DNA from: an uncultured Microbacterium sp.
Lineage (GTDB): Bacteria; Actinomycetota; Actinomycetes; Actinomycetales; Microbacteriaceae
DNA: 34,130 bases
NCBI GenBank assembly: GCA_937988695.1
Contig: CALKHM010000189.1
Coordinates: 1 to 34,130 of the forward strand
Reading direction: 5' to 3'
Shown: positions 7,901-16,291 of the stretch, one piece after another
How positions within the stretch are numbered: the stretch's first letter is position 1
Layout of the letters: every line of letters begins with the position of its first letter
Made by a program: the position numbers and the translations under genes
Notes under the pieces: generated by a model
Told to the model about the DNA's origin: nothing
What the model saw: the letters and a program-made list of their open reading frames with translations, nothing else
Database searches by the model: none

Positions 7901-8360
7901 CCGAAGCCCAGAAGAACACGCAGAGGTATACCCGCAGCATCGCACCGCCGGGCCGCACGCACCAGATGCCCAGGACCGGGTCGAAGCGGTAGACATCGGT
8001 CACCAGATCGGCGCCGAACGCATCCTCGTCCTGGAACAGGCGGCTCAGCAGAGGGCGCAGCATCCACTTGATCGCGACGAAGACGAGCACCACCGCGGTG
8101 TTCTCGATGATCAGCAGCCAGGTGGTGTCATACCAGTCGCGCACCAGCGGGACCAGCAGGAACAGGCGGCCCAGCAGATCACCGACCCAGGCATTGAACA
8201 CATACAGCACGACCAGCGCGGCCACCGCGTACACGCTCGCGAGGAAGGGCATCGGCAGCTGACGCACCCGCGCGGGACGCGGCACGTTCACGGTGATCGC
8301 CAACAGCAGTGCGCCGACCACCGGGGTGGTTGCGAGCAAGTGGCGGATGAGGTCGATCAT
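4968..8360 (-). CDS. Large membrane protein of the VWA/tubulin-like operon, possibly a degenerate SF2 helicase-like protein
   Basis: Product of 1130 residues. The N-terminal 195 residues hold about five hydrophobic segments (near 8-24, 40-58, 80-98, 143-165, 172-192). The rest looks cytosolic. Residues 280-430 have the alternating strand/helix rhythm of a RecA-like fold, with CLVVCGRDAAADDLVRWL where a helicase would have motif Ia and VILAEPSRA where the DExH box would be. Walker A is absent. An acidic linker (about 664-679, RRDDDRDDDDADPP) leads to a second half with PGQFVVHAGKYYEVQSI and EVVYIVEDGPFDMGLL, which recall the C-terminal part of DUF1998-type helicases. If that likeness is real, the protein is a catalytically dead derivative. 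The last 90 residues are a Pro/Ala/acid-rich tail. The start overlaps the upstream stop as ATGA. The gene is certain; the fold is an inference. Confidence 0.85.
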   Translation of the reverse strand: MIDLIRHLLATTPVVGALLLAITVNVPRPARVRQLPMPFLASVYAVAALVVLYVFNAWVGDLLGRLFLLVPLVRDWYDTTWLLIIENTAVVLVFVAIKWMLRPLLSRLFQDEDAFGADLVTDVYRFDPVLGIWCVRPGGAMLRVYLCVFFWASVATTVLLITLAASFASWPGFAVVSFPALAALVIGEWYFALNGVTEHEYRRDILGEADDAQRITNYAGLRDVFAATFPGRVIDVVSRLFSRDSTRTYDELDTFAHSPDETDRTAAGYFSRLKRGGGVLDVSLVAAAAGLMAGRSTVIGTPFYPDLTPYLVFPAYDQLLRHGRCLVVCGRDAAADDLVRWLRDGLESISGIPELWAVDLLTADGRADLDVGVLRFSDIHDLDLISANDAFFRDVRYVILAEPSRAMATGQLGLGLVFSRCGGAHAPVFAVFDRPHDGLVDALSHLLKTDLTDVVAPPAAHGVSSQAIWRAEGPHMQADVLPTVSRYLGMGVEIGALAIKYEVSRVGWVGSDAFPVVDMMWIAGQYYAPITAFAGLEMSQRALNEAITAHSNPWDLPVAENSFLVVEDEIHNAYESVRLFSTRAEQQGFVNVISDDYLLRDYMVDNSEIFAVDAKAIPSFAPDYARTERNLVLRLMLALHAFGMDEATLAREFELIGHALPPVAPRRDDDRDDDDADPPAVALLRELVARHTGIPIIVLDVRRLPAGVTADGVALTMREYRLRADADVERVLVSLRSVYFFVEDEVAEHEYVGAALHGLVHQRMMPGQFVVHAGKYYEVQSIGDDVRRNAVVLRRAAEHIRDRRVYRPLRTFALSGLREADRTGARVSIGDITLVHLIADVQVRAHGFVEAQRRGDLAHARQTQVSGIPSRHYANKEVLGIRLPGSSPQIRATIAVLLNELFVTVFPDAHDYVVALAADVDPAFGAALDVVAPGAGDAHDSGGSGEDEVVYIVEDGPFDMGLLIGVERNWRRFFEIVTDYLTWHETAPQDAQEEPATGQAVVVFPGETADDIARRARVAAEQDAAGGTPARRHRGRVWSRLWARVRWWFTRQPARRPDSTSPDADRPLAAPPPMPVAPPAPVSDTAPPVDLAAPSVAVDVGTDSEISVGADGTSEPVASETAGEAERGQG

Positions 8361-10390
8361 GCCGGCTCCCCGCCACGCTCCTCGAACAGTGCGATCCGTT
8401 CCACGCGCAGCCGTCGCACGAAGTCGTAGGGTGCGGCGACGCGCTCTCCCGAGTGGTTGAACGCGGCAACCCGGTCACTGGTCTCCAGATGGAAGAACGC
8501 GGCGACGCGGCGATCGTCGTCGAGATCGACCCCGACCAGGGCTGCCGCGGCTTTGCGGACCTCGACGGGACGCCCGAGCGACTCGACGATCATGCGCTCG
8601 GCGTCGATAACCGCACGCGCCGAGGCACGCACGACCGCCAGCCGCCGGTTGCCGTCGCGTCGGCGCTGCTCGAGACGCTCGGAGTCGATGAGAGCCGCCT
8701 GCGCGCGCCGGTAGGTCGCCAACTCCGACAGATAGCCGCCGAACGCGGCGGCGCCTCCGGCGACGCCCGCGGCGAACGTGCGCAGCGCATCGTTCACACC
8801 GCCGATCAGCAGCAGCAGCCGACGCCGCATGACCCACAGCGTCATCGCGCCGACCGCGGCCAGGAGCAGCACCACCCCGGCCACGACGCCCAGGCTTGCG
8901 GCAGGGGCCGCTCCCCCGGTCCGCAGCCCCTGCAGGACATAGGGGACGAACGCCGCCACCCAGATCGCAAGCACTCCCGCCGAGGCCGCCACGATCGTCC
9001 GCCGACGCATGCGTCCGGCAATGTGAGTGCGCACGGCCCTGTTCTGCTGCGCCAACATACGGCTGAGCCGATCCCGATCGAGGATCTCGGTCGTCGCAGG
9101 CGCGGTGAGCGCTCCCACCCGCCCGGCCAGCTCCTCGACCAGTTCGTCGCGCTCGATCCCGCTGAGCAGACGTGGATCCTCCGACCGGTGCCGGGACTGG
9201 GCACGAGACTCGTACACGGCACGGGCGAGAACCCGGCGGGGCCTGCGCATGAAGTGCTGCGCAGCGTCGTACACACGCTGGAAGTCGGCCGCCCACCGCT
9301 CCGCCTCGTCGCGCGGTGCGTCACGGGCGAACCCGTAGCCGGCCGTGTCGACGACGAGCTCCTCGCCGCCGAGCTTGTCGAACTCCACGAGGACGGTCTC
9401 CTCGGCCAGGATGTCGCGCACCTGCGTCTCCGGCGCCCGGGGCGTGCGATCCAGATACGCGTCCAGATGCTCGCGCAGCGCGGTGAGCCTGCTCATGTGC
9501 TCATTGAGCTGATCCGCCAGATCGGCGTCGCTGAACTCGATGCCCAGCTGATACAGCCGATCGCCCTGGAAGGCACTCGGTGGCAGCTCGTTGACTGCCA
9601 CCGTGAGGATCGACAGCCAGAAGCGCAGCTCGTCTTGCTCGTACCCGGAGTTCTCTGGGTTGAGCAGGTCATAGACGGCGAAGCGGGTCGTCGGAGGGTA
9701 GTCGTTGCGCTCGACGAAGCGCGAGACGTTCTGCTCGGACTCGGTGCGCCATGCCTGCGCCAGCAGCGTGCGATCGTCGAGGTCGACATGCGCGCGGGTG
9801 GAGACGAACACGACCTCCGCCGGTTTGGTCTCGCGCACGCGATAGCGCTCCGTCAAGGCGGCGTGCACGGCATGCTCGTCGTCGGAGTATGGCACGGCCC
9901 GATAGTCGACGCGCACGTCGGAGGCCACCCGGCTCAGCTCGGTCAGCCGCGCACGCCAGCCCTCGCCCATGCTCACCGCCTCGTGCACACGGCCGCCGTC
10001 GTCCCCGCGATAGGTGATGACCGGCTCGAACGAGCGCGCCGACATCGCGGGGTATCCCAGCAGCGCATGCGAGACCCGCACCAGCGCATGCGGCGAGTCC
10101 TGCAGGTTCAGGGCGAATGCCGTGTTGTCGGTGAAGTCGAACGGGTTCTGCGGATGCCGGTGCGCGTCGGCGCTGCGCGCGGAGTGATCCACGACGATGG
10201 CGCGCCAGGCGCCCTTGCCGCGGATCACCTCCGGCAGTTCGGGTATCGCCTGCGCGAGGGTGCACGCCCGGTCCGACTCGTTCCATTCACAGAAGGCGAT
10301 GCGGCCGTCGTCGACGAACGGGTCGAAGAAGGCCTTCGCCCGCGGATAGATGGTCTTCGCGGCCTGACTGAGCAGGATCACGGTGAACAC
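8357..10390 (-). CDS. Two-helix membrane protein of the VWA/tubulin-like operon, unknown function
   Basis: Product of 677 residues that I do not recognise. There is no signal peptide. Residues 1-460 are soluble and mixed alpha/beta, including an acidic, Trp-containing stretch and TRFAVYDLLNPENSGYEQDELRF cut at about 235-257. Two transmembrane segments follow at about 466-486 and 500-521, separated by a short Gly/Ala loop and flanked by RMRRR and MRRRL, which places both large parts in the cytosol. Residues 555-610 are Arg/Ala-rich and probably helical or coiled. The GTG start at 10390 lies 12 bases after the stop of the tubulin-like gene, with only a weak ribosome binding site. The stop overlaps the next gene as ATGA. 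Its position suggests that it anchors the tubulin-like protein to the membrane, but nothing in the sequence proves this. Confidence 0.85.
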   Translation of the reverse strand: MFTVILLSQAAKTIYPRAKAFFDPFVDDGRIAFCEWNESDRACTLAQAIPELPEVIRGKGAWRAIVVDHSARSADAHRHPQNPFDFTDNTAFALNLQDSPHALVRVSHALLGYPAMSARSFEPVITYRGDDGGRVHEAVSMGEGWRARLTELSRVASDVRVDYRAVPYSDDEHAVHAALTERYRVRETKPAEVVFVSTRAHVDLDDRTLLAQAWRTESEQNVSRFVERNDYPPTTRFAVYDLLNPENSGYEQDELRFWLSILTVAVNELPPSAFQGDRLYQLGIEFSDADLADQLNEHMSRLTALREHLDAYLDRTPRAPETQVRDILAEETVLVEFDKLGGEELVVDTAGYGFARDAPRDEAERWAADFQRVYDAAQHFMRRPRRVLARAVYESRAQSRHRSEDPRLLSGIERDELVEELAGRVGALTAPATTEILDRDRLSRMLAQQNRAVRTHIAGRMRRRTIVAASAGVLAIWVAAFVPYVLQGLRTGGAAPAASLGVVAGVVLLLAAVGAMTLWVMRRRLLLLIGGVNDALRTFAAGVAGGAAAFGGYLSELATYRRAQAALIDSERLEQRRRDGNRRLAVVRASARAVIDAERMIVESLGRPVEVRKAAAALVGVDLDDDRRVAAFFHLETSDRVAAFNHSGERVAAPYDFVRRLRVERIALFEERGGEPA

Positions 10391-10402
10391 GGATCGCTCG
10401 TC

Positions 10403-13400
10403 TCAGCCGCGCAGCAGCTTCTCGTCCAACGCCTCCACGGTCTCAGCCGACTCGCGCAAATGCAGCCGGTCGAACAGGTCCGACAGCGGCCGGATGACTC
10501 CACGGATGCGTGTCGAGAAGATGTCGCCCTCGGACGCGAGGAACGCGTCGACGTGCGTCTGGAACGTCGTGAACTGGTCGAGCATGACCTCCTGGACGGT
10601 CGGCAACGTGTCGCCGGCGTACTCCACACTCTCGATCTCCGCGCGAATGCGGTCGATGAAGTCGGCCGTCATCTGGTGCAGGCGCAGATCCGAGGCGTAC
10701 TCCTTGGGCACCGTCATGGCGTAGAACGCGACGACGTCGAAGATCGTGAAGGTGCCGCCGGCCAGCGCCGGGATGACTTCCTCGAGCTCGGGCAGCACTA
10801 TGCCCTTGCGCAGTGCGGCTTGGAACTCGGTCTCGGCGAACGAGACGGTGCGGGCCTCCTCCCGCCGCCGCTGCGCGTACCGGTCCACGGACTCGCTGAT
10901 CTCGCGCACCGCGACCGGGTTGATGGTCAACGCATCGACGACCTCGTGGAAGTGATCGCACGGGGTGCCGTTGGACACGATGAAGTCCTGGTTGAGTGGG
11001 TTGTCGGAGCGGTACTGGTAGATCTTATTGCCGCCGGGTACCGTCACCCAGAAGATGCGCCGGTACACGAGTCCCCGTAGGAGGGCGTCGTGGATGCCAC
11101 GCAACTGCGCGGCCTGGCTCCCCTCGTCGAGATCGGGAAGCTGCGAGATCCAGTGCCAGCGCCGGTCAATGTGCGGAGTGATGACCTTCGTCTCATCGAC
11201 CGACGGCTTGATGCCGGAGACCAGCTGATAGTACGACGAGTAGTATTGGCCGGCGGGCCGCCGCTCGGTCTCGTGGTTTCGCGCCGGCGAGTACTTGGAC
11301 AGATCGCGTGCGCGGATGCCGTAGATCGCGTTGTAGAAGAGGATCTCCTGCGGGCTGATCTCGGAGTCCTTCTCCCCGCCGTAGTCGCCCAGCTGCTCGG
11401 AGACGAGGCTCTTGCGCTTGGGGTCCGAATCTCCCTCCAGCACGGGGTTGTAGGCACAGGCCTCGATCGGATGACGTTCCTCGCCCAGTGGCTGCTCGAG
11501 GAAGGGCGCGGCAAGCCGCTTGGCCTTGTCGATCTCGCGCCGCACGTAGTGCGCCACGGCGTCGGACTCGTAGTTCTTCTCCTTGATGCGGCATTCGCGT
11601 TCCAGAGCCTCGATCACGTCGACGCGGATCTGGCTCTTATAGCGCGCCATGACCTGATCCGAGAAGTACTTCAGGATTGTGTTCTGATACAGGTCCTGGA
11701 AGAAGTTCCCATCCTTGCCGTCGGCGAGCATGTGGTAGTCGCGCACCTTGTTGTAGATGGCCTCGGCCAGATCGGAGTCGACACTGGAGACGCCGCCCGC
11801 GTACGGCATGGAGCTGTACAGGCTGTCCAAGCACTCGGAGTCCGCCAGCACGTACCGCGTCGTCGACCCGGTCAGGTCGTCGTACTTCGTGCGCTGCAGG
11901 TCGACGGTGGTACGTAGACGCTTGAGGTTCCCGCCCAGCGTGTCGAAGAACGTCTCGAAGGCGCGGGAGATGCCGTCGACGTAGGCAATCGCCTCGGCGA
12001 GGACCTTCGAGTACACCGTGTGGTCACGCAGCTCCGCCACCTTGCGGATGTAGTTCTGGTACTTGTCCGACAGCTCCTGCAGGGACGCGCCGGGCTTGTT
12101 GCGCAGGCGCTCGCCCAGCGAGCGCCTGCGACGGGAGAGATCCTCCACCGTCTCGACGTCCTCGGTGCCCGGATCGTCGAATGCGGTGTTCTCGAACGTC
12201 GCGAAGAACTGCACGGTGCTGGCCAGCTGTGTCTCCACCTGCTGCTTCTGCTGCTGCAGTCCGCGCAGCGTGTGGTACAGGAAGTAGCGCGCGGACACCG
12301 GGTGCACGAAGCCGCCGCTGACCTTCTCGCGCAGATAGGTCTCGAGCTGGTGACTGGCGCCCTGCTTGGTGATGCCGGGACGGTCGGCGCGGAACATCGT
12401 GTAGCCGATGAGACCGGCGGTCTCCTCGGTGTCGCGCTCGACGATGTCGTGGTACTTCTTCAGCTCGTAGTAGGTCGCGATGTAATCCTCCGCGTCGGCG
12501 GTCTCGGCCAGCTGGGTCACCTGCGCGGTCGCGTTGCGCTTGAGCGTCTCCTGGGCGGGGATGGCAGCGTTGCCGAGCACGTGCGTCTTCAACGCCCGCA
12601 GATACTCACTCCAGCGGTTGCCCACCACGGAGATGCCATCCTCGTCGTAGGCCAGACACTGGCTCTGGATGGCTCGGGCGAACGGCGCCTTGTTCTTCGC
12701 GTTCTCCTCCACGGCGCCGATGAACTCGGCGGCGATGTCGAGGTCGCGGGCGGCGTAACCCTGCTCGCGCTGCTGCGCAAGCGCCTCCAGGCGGTCCTTG
12801 TACTGTTCGTCGAACTGCAGCCACTGCCCCGACAACGCCACGTTCGCCCACTGCAGACCGACCAGGTCGCGCACGTGCATCCAGGGATAGACGAGCCGCG
12901 ACGCGCCCGCGCCCGCGTAGCGGTTGCGCCCGTCGTTCTTGATGACCTCGCGCAGCACATTATCCTCACGCGAGTTCGACTTCTTCGACATCGGACCGAT
13001 CGACTGCGTGTAGATGCAGGTGGCGGCGTGGTCGAGATAGGTGGAGAACGAGTCGAGGCTGCCGCCCGACGAGTTCTTCGCGTCGAACAGGAAGCAGAAG
13101 TCGTACGGCATCGCGTCGATGGCCTCGACGCCGTCGGAGCCCACTCGCGGGAACTCGAACTTCAAGTCGTGGTACTCGGCCGAGAGCGTGTTGTCGCCCT
13201 TCATCAGGAACGCGTCGAGCTCGCGCACCGCCGCGTAGGCGTTCACCTGCAGGTTCTGCTGCTCTTCGGTGGCCTTGATGACCGAGTAGAAGACGTCGGG
13301 CTGGACGAAGAATCCGCGCGTGATGGCCTTCGCCTTGGGGTACTTGGTGCGCAGATAGTTCGCGAGGTACATCGCGACGGACAGGATCAGGCCCGAGCCG

Positions 13401-13861
13401 GTGCCGCCGGCCAGCGAGCTCGTGATGATCACCCGCAGCGCCTGCTCCTCCTGATCCTTGTCGATGCGGAACAGCTGCTCGATCGCGCGATGCAGCCCAT
13501 CGAGGTTGCCGCCCTTCAAGGTGGTGTCGAACGCGAGCCGCGAGATCGCCCGCACCTGCGCGGCACCCTCCGTGAGCGTCTTGCGGTTGAGCATCTCGTT
13601 GACCGGGAACCAGTTGTCGCGGGCGTTGGTGTTGATGTTCAGATACTCGCCCACCGTGTTGCGCGTGGAGGTCTGCACCGTGTGCACTTCCGGGTTGTCA
13701 CGACGGATGCGTCCGAGGTCGTTGATGTCGGTGTCGAAGACGACGAACGCAATGCGCTCGGACTGGCTCGACCCGCTCTCGCCGACCTTCTCAGCGACGT
13801 TCTGCACGATCTTCGACCCGGTGCCGCCGAGTCCGAGAATGAGTGTGGGAGCGATGGGCAT
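10403..13861 (-). CDS. Tubulin/FtsZ-like GTPase-fold protein, large form
   Basis: Product of 1152 residues. The N-terminal domain has the tubulin/FtsZ nucleotide-binding features: a first loop LILGLGGTGSKIV (residues 7-19) and the signature AGGTGSG at 151-157, in the order and spacing expected of the fold. FFVQPDVF and a Rossmann-like FVVFDTD also fit. The remaining 800 residues are mostly helical with charged segments and no membrane helix. This matches the large tubulin-like family (Pfam Tubulin_2), known by comparative genomics to neighbour VWA genes and suggested to act in membrane remodelling. It is expected to bind GTP and perhaps polymerise. ATG at 13861 follows GAGAGGA. It is the second gene of the operon, 44 bp after the VWA gene. 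Family assignment is fairly firm; the cellular role is unknown. Confidence 0.88.
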   Translation of the reverse strand: MPIAPTLILGLGGTGSKIVQNVAEKVGESGSSQSERIAFVVFDTDINDLGRIRRDNPEVHTVQTSTRNTVGEYLNINTNARDNWFPVNEMLNRKTLTEGAAQVRAISRLAFDTTLKGGNLDGLHRAIEQLFRIDKDQEEQALRVIITSSLAGGTGSGLILSVAMYLANYLRTKYPKAKAITRGFFVQPDVFYSVIKATEEQQNLQVNAYAAVRELDAFLMKGDNTLSAEYHDLKFEFPRVGSDGVEAIDAMPYDFCFLFDAKNSSGGSLDSFSTYLDHAATCIYTQSIGPMSKKSNSREDNVLREVIKNDGRNRYAGAGASRLVYPWMHVRDLVGLQWANVALSGQWLQFDEQYKDRLEALAQQREQGYAARDLDIAAEFIGAVEENAKNKAPFARAIQSQCLAYDEDGISVVGNRWSEYLRALKTHVLGNAAIPAQETLKRNATAQVTQLAETADAEDYIATYYELKKYHDIVERDTEETAGLIGYTMFRADRPGITKQGASHQLETYLREKVSGGFVHPVSARYFLYHTLRGLQQQKQQVETQLASTVQFFATFENTAFDDPGTEDVETVEDLSRRRRSLGERLRNKPGASLQELSDKYQNYIRKVAELRDHTVYSKVLAEAIAYVDGISRAFETFFDTLGGNLKRLRTTVDLQRTKYDDLTGSTTRYVLADSECLDSLYSSMPYAGGVSSVDSDLAEAIYNKVRDYHMLADGKDGNFFQDLYQNTILKYFSDQVMARYKSQIRVDVIEALERECRIKEKNYESDAVAHYVRREIDKAKRLAAPFLEQPLGEERHPIEACAYNPVLEGDSDPKRKSLVSEQLGDYGGEKDSEISPQEILFYNAIYGIRARDLSKYSPARNHETERRPAGQYYSSYYQLVSGIKPSVDETKVITPHIDRRWHWISQLPDLDEGSQAAQLRGIHDALLRGLVYRRIFWVTVPGGNKIYQYRSDNPLNQDFIVSNGTPCDHFHEVVDALTINPVAVREISESVDRYAQRRREEARTVSFAETEFQAALRKGIVLPELEEVIPALAGGTFTIFDVVAFYAMTVPKEYASDLRLHQMTADFIDRIRAEIESVEYAGDTLPTVQEVMLDQFTTFQTHVDAFLASEGDIFSTRIRGVIRPLSDLFDRLHLRESAETVEALDEKLLRG

Positions 13862-13905
13862 TGCAGAGATCCTCTCTCATGGGTGCGAGCGACGTCGCGG
13901 TCGGC

Positions 13906-16143
13906 TCAGGCGTTCAGGTACATCTCGTACCGCATCTGCTGCGGCACGGTGGCGGTGATCTGGGTGGAGGGGCTGAGCACCGGCATGCGCCTGGTGTCTT
14001 CGCCAATGTCGTTGCCGTTGAGCGCGATGTTCTTGCGCTGAGCGACCTGACGCCAGTTGGTCAACTGGATCTTGCCGCCACGGGCCGCCTTCAGCCGCAG
14101 GGCCGAGAAGCCGACGACGCCTGCGGGTACGCAGCGCAGCGTAGCAACATCCGCCGCGAACGGCAGCAGCTTGCGCCCGGTGGCGATCCGGAACTTCCCA
14201 CTGCCGTTCTCCTGCCGCAGTGAGATCGCCATCGGCACACCGACCACGCTCGGACTGCGCTTGATCTTCTTGGAGAAGCGCGGCTTGACGATGTAGCCGA
14301 TGAGGATGATGAGGGCGATCAGCACCAGCAGCAGCTTCCATCCGACGGTGGCGAACCAGTGCATCGCGCGCTCTGCCCATGGGATGTCGTCGACGACGGT
14401 GGTGGTCGTCGCGAACTGCGCCGTGTACAGCTGCTCGTCGTAGACATGCGAGGCCTTGACCTGCACGTGGATCCGACCCGTGTCGGCGGCGAAGACATCA
14501 CCGCCGGGGGCGTGCGGAGTCAGGTAGATCTGTCCGGGCTGGTCGCCGAGCGAGACCGTGAACCGGATGTTCGAGGAGCTTGTCACCGTGAACGACTGCG
14601 GGGTCACCGCCGCCCATTCGTCGGCGGTGAAGTCAGTGAGCTTGCCCGCGGCTCCCAGTCCATAGCGCAACGCGATCGCGCCGTCGGGAGGCGTGTAGCC
14701 GTCAAGACCGCGCGCTGTGAAGCGGCGCTCGGTGACGTCGAATCCGGTGGGCCGGGCCGGCTGCAGCACGGTCAGCGCGATCTTGGCATCGGCGGTGTTG
14801 CCGCCCAGGTACCTCGCATGCACTTGCAGATCCACGCTGCCTCGATCGAGCTCGATCTGGTCACCGGACTGGAACGAGTCGACGACGACCTTGCCGTCGC
14901 GCACCACACGAGCCGAGTACGTGACATCGCCCAGCAGCGGCGAGGTGATGAGCGTGCAGTCCGCGTCCATGAATCCGTAGCGCAGGGTGTACTTGCCGCC
15001 GACGATCTTGTCGGCCGCCACCGGTGCGCCCGAGGCATCCCGCAGCTGAATGCCGAACTTCACACTGGGCTTGTAGAAGATGTCGACGGTCTGCGCGCCG
15101 CGCACCGCGAAGGACACGTTCCCATGGGCGATCCCGGGGTAGACCGCCAGCTCGCCATGCAGGTCGCGATCGGGTACCGGGGCCGCGGAGCGTCCGCCCA
15201 TGCGCACCGGCGTGTTCTCCACCCACGAGACCTGCACGGTCGACGACGGAGGGACGGTGGTCGTCCCGGAGGCGTCGCCGACGGACACGTCGGCCCCCTG
15301 CGCGAACACGATGACCTCGGAGAGGTCGATGTCGGGAGCGATCTTGCCAGGCGCATTCTGCCGGATCAGGTTCCGCTCGAAGATGAGGTTGGCGAACCCG
15401 GTCATCCTGGTCAGCAGATCCCCGGACGCCGCGTGCTCGAAGTAGATTCCGTGGGCCGGGTCGGAGACGATGGCCGGAGCTTCGTTGCCGATCGCCAGGA
15501 ACGCCACCTTCAGCGTGCGGGCTCCCTTCGTGTTCTTCTCCACGAAGCCGCGCAGGTCCTTCTGCACGTCGGCCGTGCTGCGGTCGTTGAACTCGCCGTC
15601 GGTGAGGATCACGAGCCACTTGTTGTCTGTCGGGCTCGCCGCCAGGTCCGCGTATGCCTGGCGCACAGGCGCGTATGGGGTGTTGCTGCCCTTCATCTGC
15701 ATGGCGTGGATCTGCGCCACCCGGGAGCTGGCCGGGTCGGCGCCGGTCAGCGACACCACCGCACCCGCCATGCGTCCGTTGGCGAAGTCGCTCATCCGAT
15801 AGACGTTCAGGCTGTCGTCGGCGCCGAGCATGGCGGCGAAGACCTCGAGAGCGTATTTGGCCTGCGACCACCGCGTTAACGGCTTGCCCGCCGAGTCCGC
15901 GAACATCGATCCGGAGTCGTCGATCACGAGATTGATCTGGCGCGCGGTCGCGGCATCCGGCTCCACCGTCGCGCCGCAGGTGGGCGCTGCAGAGGCCGCG
16001 GGGGCGACGGATGCCGCCGCAGCCGTCGGTGACGCGTGTGGCGCGGCGACGCCGACCGCCAAGGGGCCCAGCAGCGCGGCGCCCAGGATCAGACAGAGGA
16101 GCCGGCGGCGACGCCGTCGCCCGTGAGTCGAAGCTCGCACCAC
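13906..16143 (-). CDS. Exported, membrane-anchored von Willebrand factor A domain protein
   Basis: Product of 745 residues, first gene of the operon. An Arg-rich start and the hydrophobic stretch LLCLILGAALLGPLAVGVAA (about 14-33) form a signal peptide or anchor. A VWA domain spans about 65-260 with an intact MIDAS: DDSGS at 74-78, a Thr at 154 and D181 in ILTDGEF. The middle 300 residues look like beta-rich extracellular domains. One transmembrane helix (about 600-619, KLLLVLIALIILIGYIV) leaves 126 residues in the cytosol, starting with a KPRFSKKIKR anchor. That end is beta-rich, with ALNGNDIG and PVLSPSTQITA, loosely like an FHA domain. The topology allows metal-dependent ligand binding outside and contact with the tubulin-like protein inside. 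Start is GTG 16143 (GTG GTG pair), behind GGGGACGG. Confidence 0.9.
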   Translation of the reverse strand: MVRASTHGRRRRRRLLCLILGAALLGPLAVGVAAPHASPTAAAASVAPAASAAPTCGATVEPDAATARQINLVIDDSGSMFADSAGKPLTRWSQAKYALEVFAAMLGADDSLNVYRMSDFANGRMAGAVVSLTGADPASSRVAQIHAMQMKGSNTPYAPVRQAYADLAASPTDNKWLVILTDGEFNDRSTADVQKDLRGFVEKNTKGARTLKVAFLAIGNEAPAIVSDPAHGIYFEHAASGDLLTRMTGFANLIFERNLIRQNAPGKIAPDIDLSEVIVFAQGADVSVGDASGTTTVPPSSTVQVSWVENTPVRMGGRSAAPVPDRDLHGELAVYPGIAHGNVSFAVRGAQTVDIFYKPSVKFGIQLRDASGAPVAADKIVGGKYTLRYGFMDADCTLITSPLLGDVTYSARVVRDGKVVVDSFQSGDQIELDRGSVDLQVHARYLGGNTADAKIALTVLQPARPTGFDVTERRFTARGLDGYTPPDGAIALRYGLGAAGKLTDFTADEWAAVTPQSFTVTSSSNIRFTVSLGDQPGQIYLTPHAPGGDVFAADTGRIHVQVKASHVYDEQLYTAQFATTTTVVDDIPWAERAMHWFATVGWKLLLVLIALIILIGYIVKPRFSKKIKRSPSVVGVPMAISLRQENGSGKFRIATGRKLLPFAADVATLRCVPAGVVGFSALRLKAARGGKIQLTNWRQVAQRKNIALNGNDIGEDTRRMPVLSPSTQITATVPQQMRYEMYLNA

Positions 16144-16249
16144 CCGTCCCCAGACATCTGAACGGGGCCGACCGTCTAGTGGGCTGCACCGTCGGTGCCG
16201 GCGAGACAGTCGCGAGCGGATCGGTCGGATCCCCTGACATGTGTTTCAC

Positions 16250-16278
16250 ACCATAGGGGATCCACATTTATGAGACAA
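16250..16278 (-). promoter_or_regulatory. Putative promoter of the VWA/tubulin-like operon
   Basis: On the minus strand a -35 of TTGTCT (16278-16273) and a -10 of TATGGT (16255-16250) are separated by 17 nt. Transcription would start near 16243, about 100 nt before the VWA gene. This is the only AT-rich patch in the 173-base gap between 16144 and 16316, in which I see no gene. Confidence 0.55.
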
Positions 16279-16291
16279 CCCTCATATGTGG
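16262..16291. promoter_or_regulatory. Inverted repeat overlapping the -35 of the VWA operon promoter, possible operator
   Basis: CCACATTTATGAG at 16262-16274 pairs with CTCATATGTGG at 16281-16291, leaving a two-base bulge and a 6-nt centre. The -35 box lies inside it, as expected for a repressor site. The owner is unknown, and no regulator gene lies in the operon. Confidence 0.45.

Noticed and set aside
8453..11080. An 875-codon open frame on the plus strand, with similar long ones at 4974-6746, 12020-14041 and 14359-15879
   Set aside because: All lie opposite the VWA/tubulin-like operon in the mirrored codon frame, have no domain motifs and would conflict with genes that have overlaps and ribosome binding sites.
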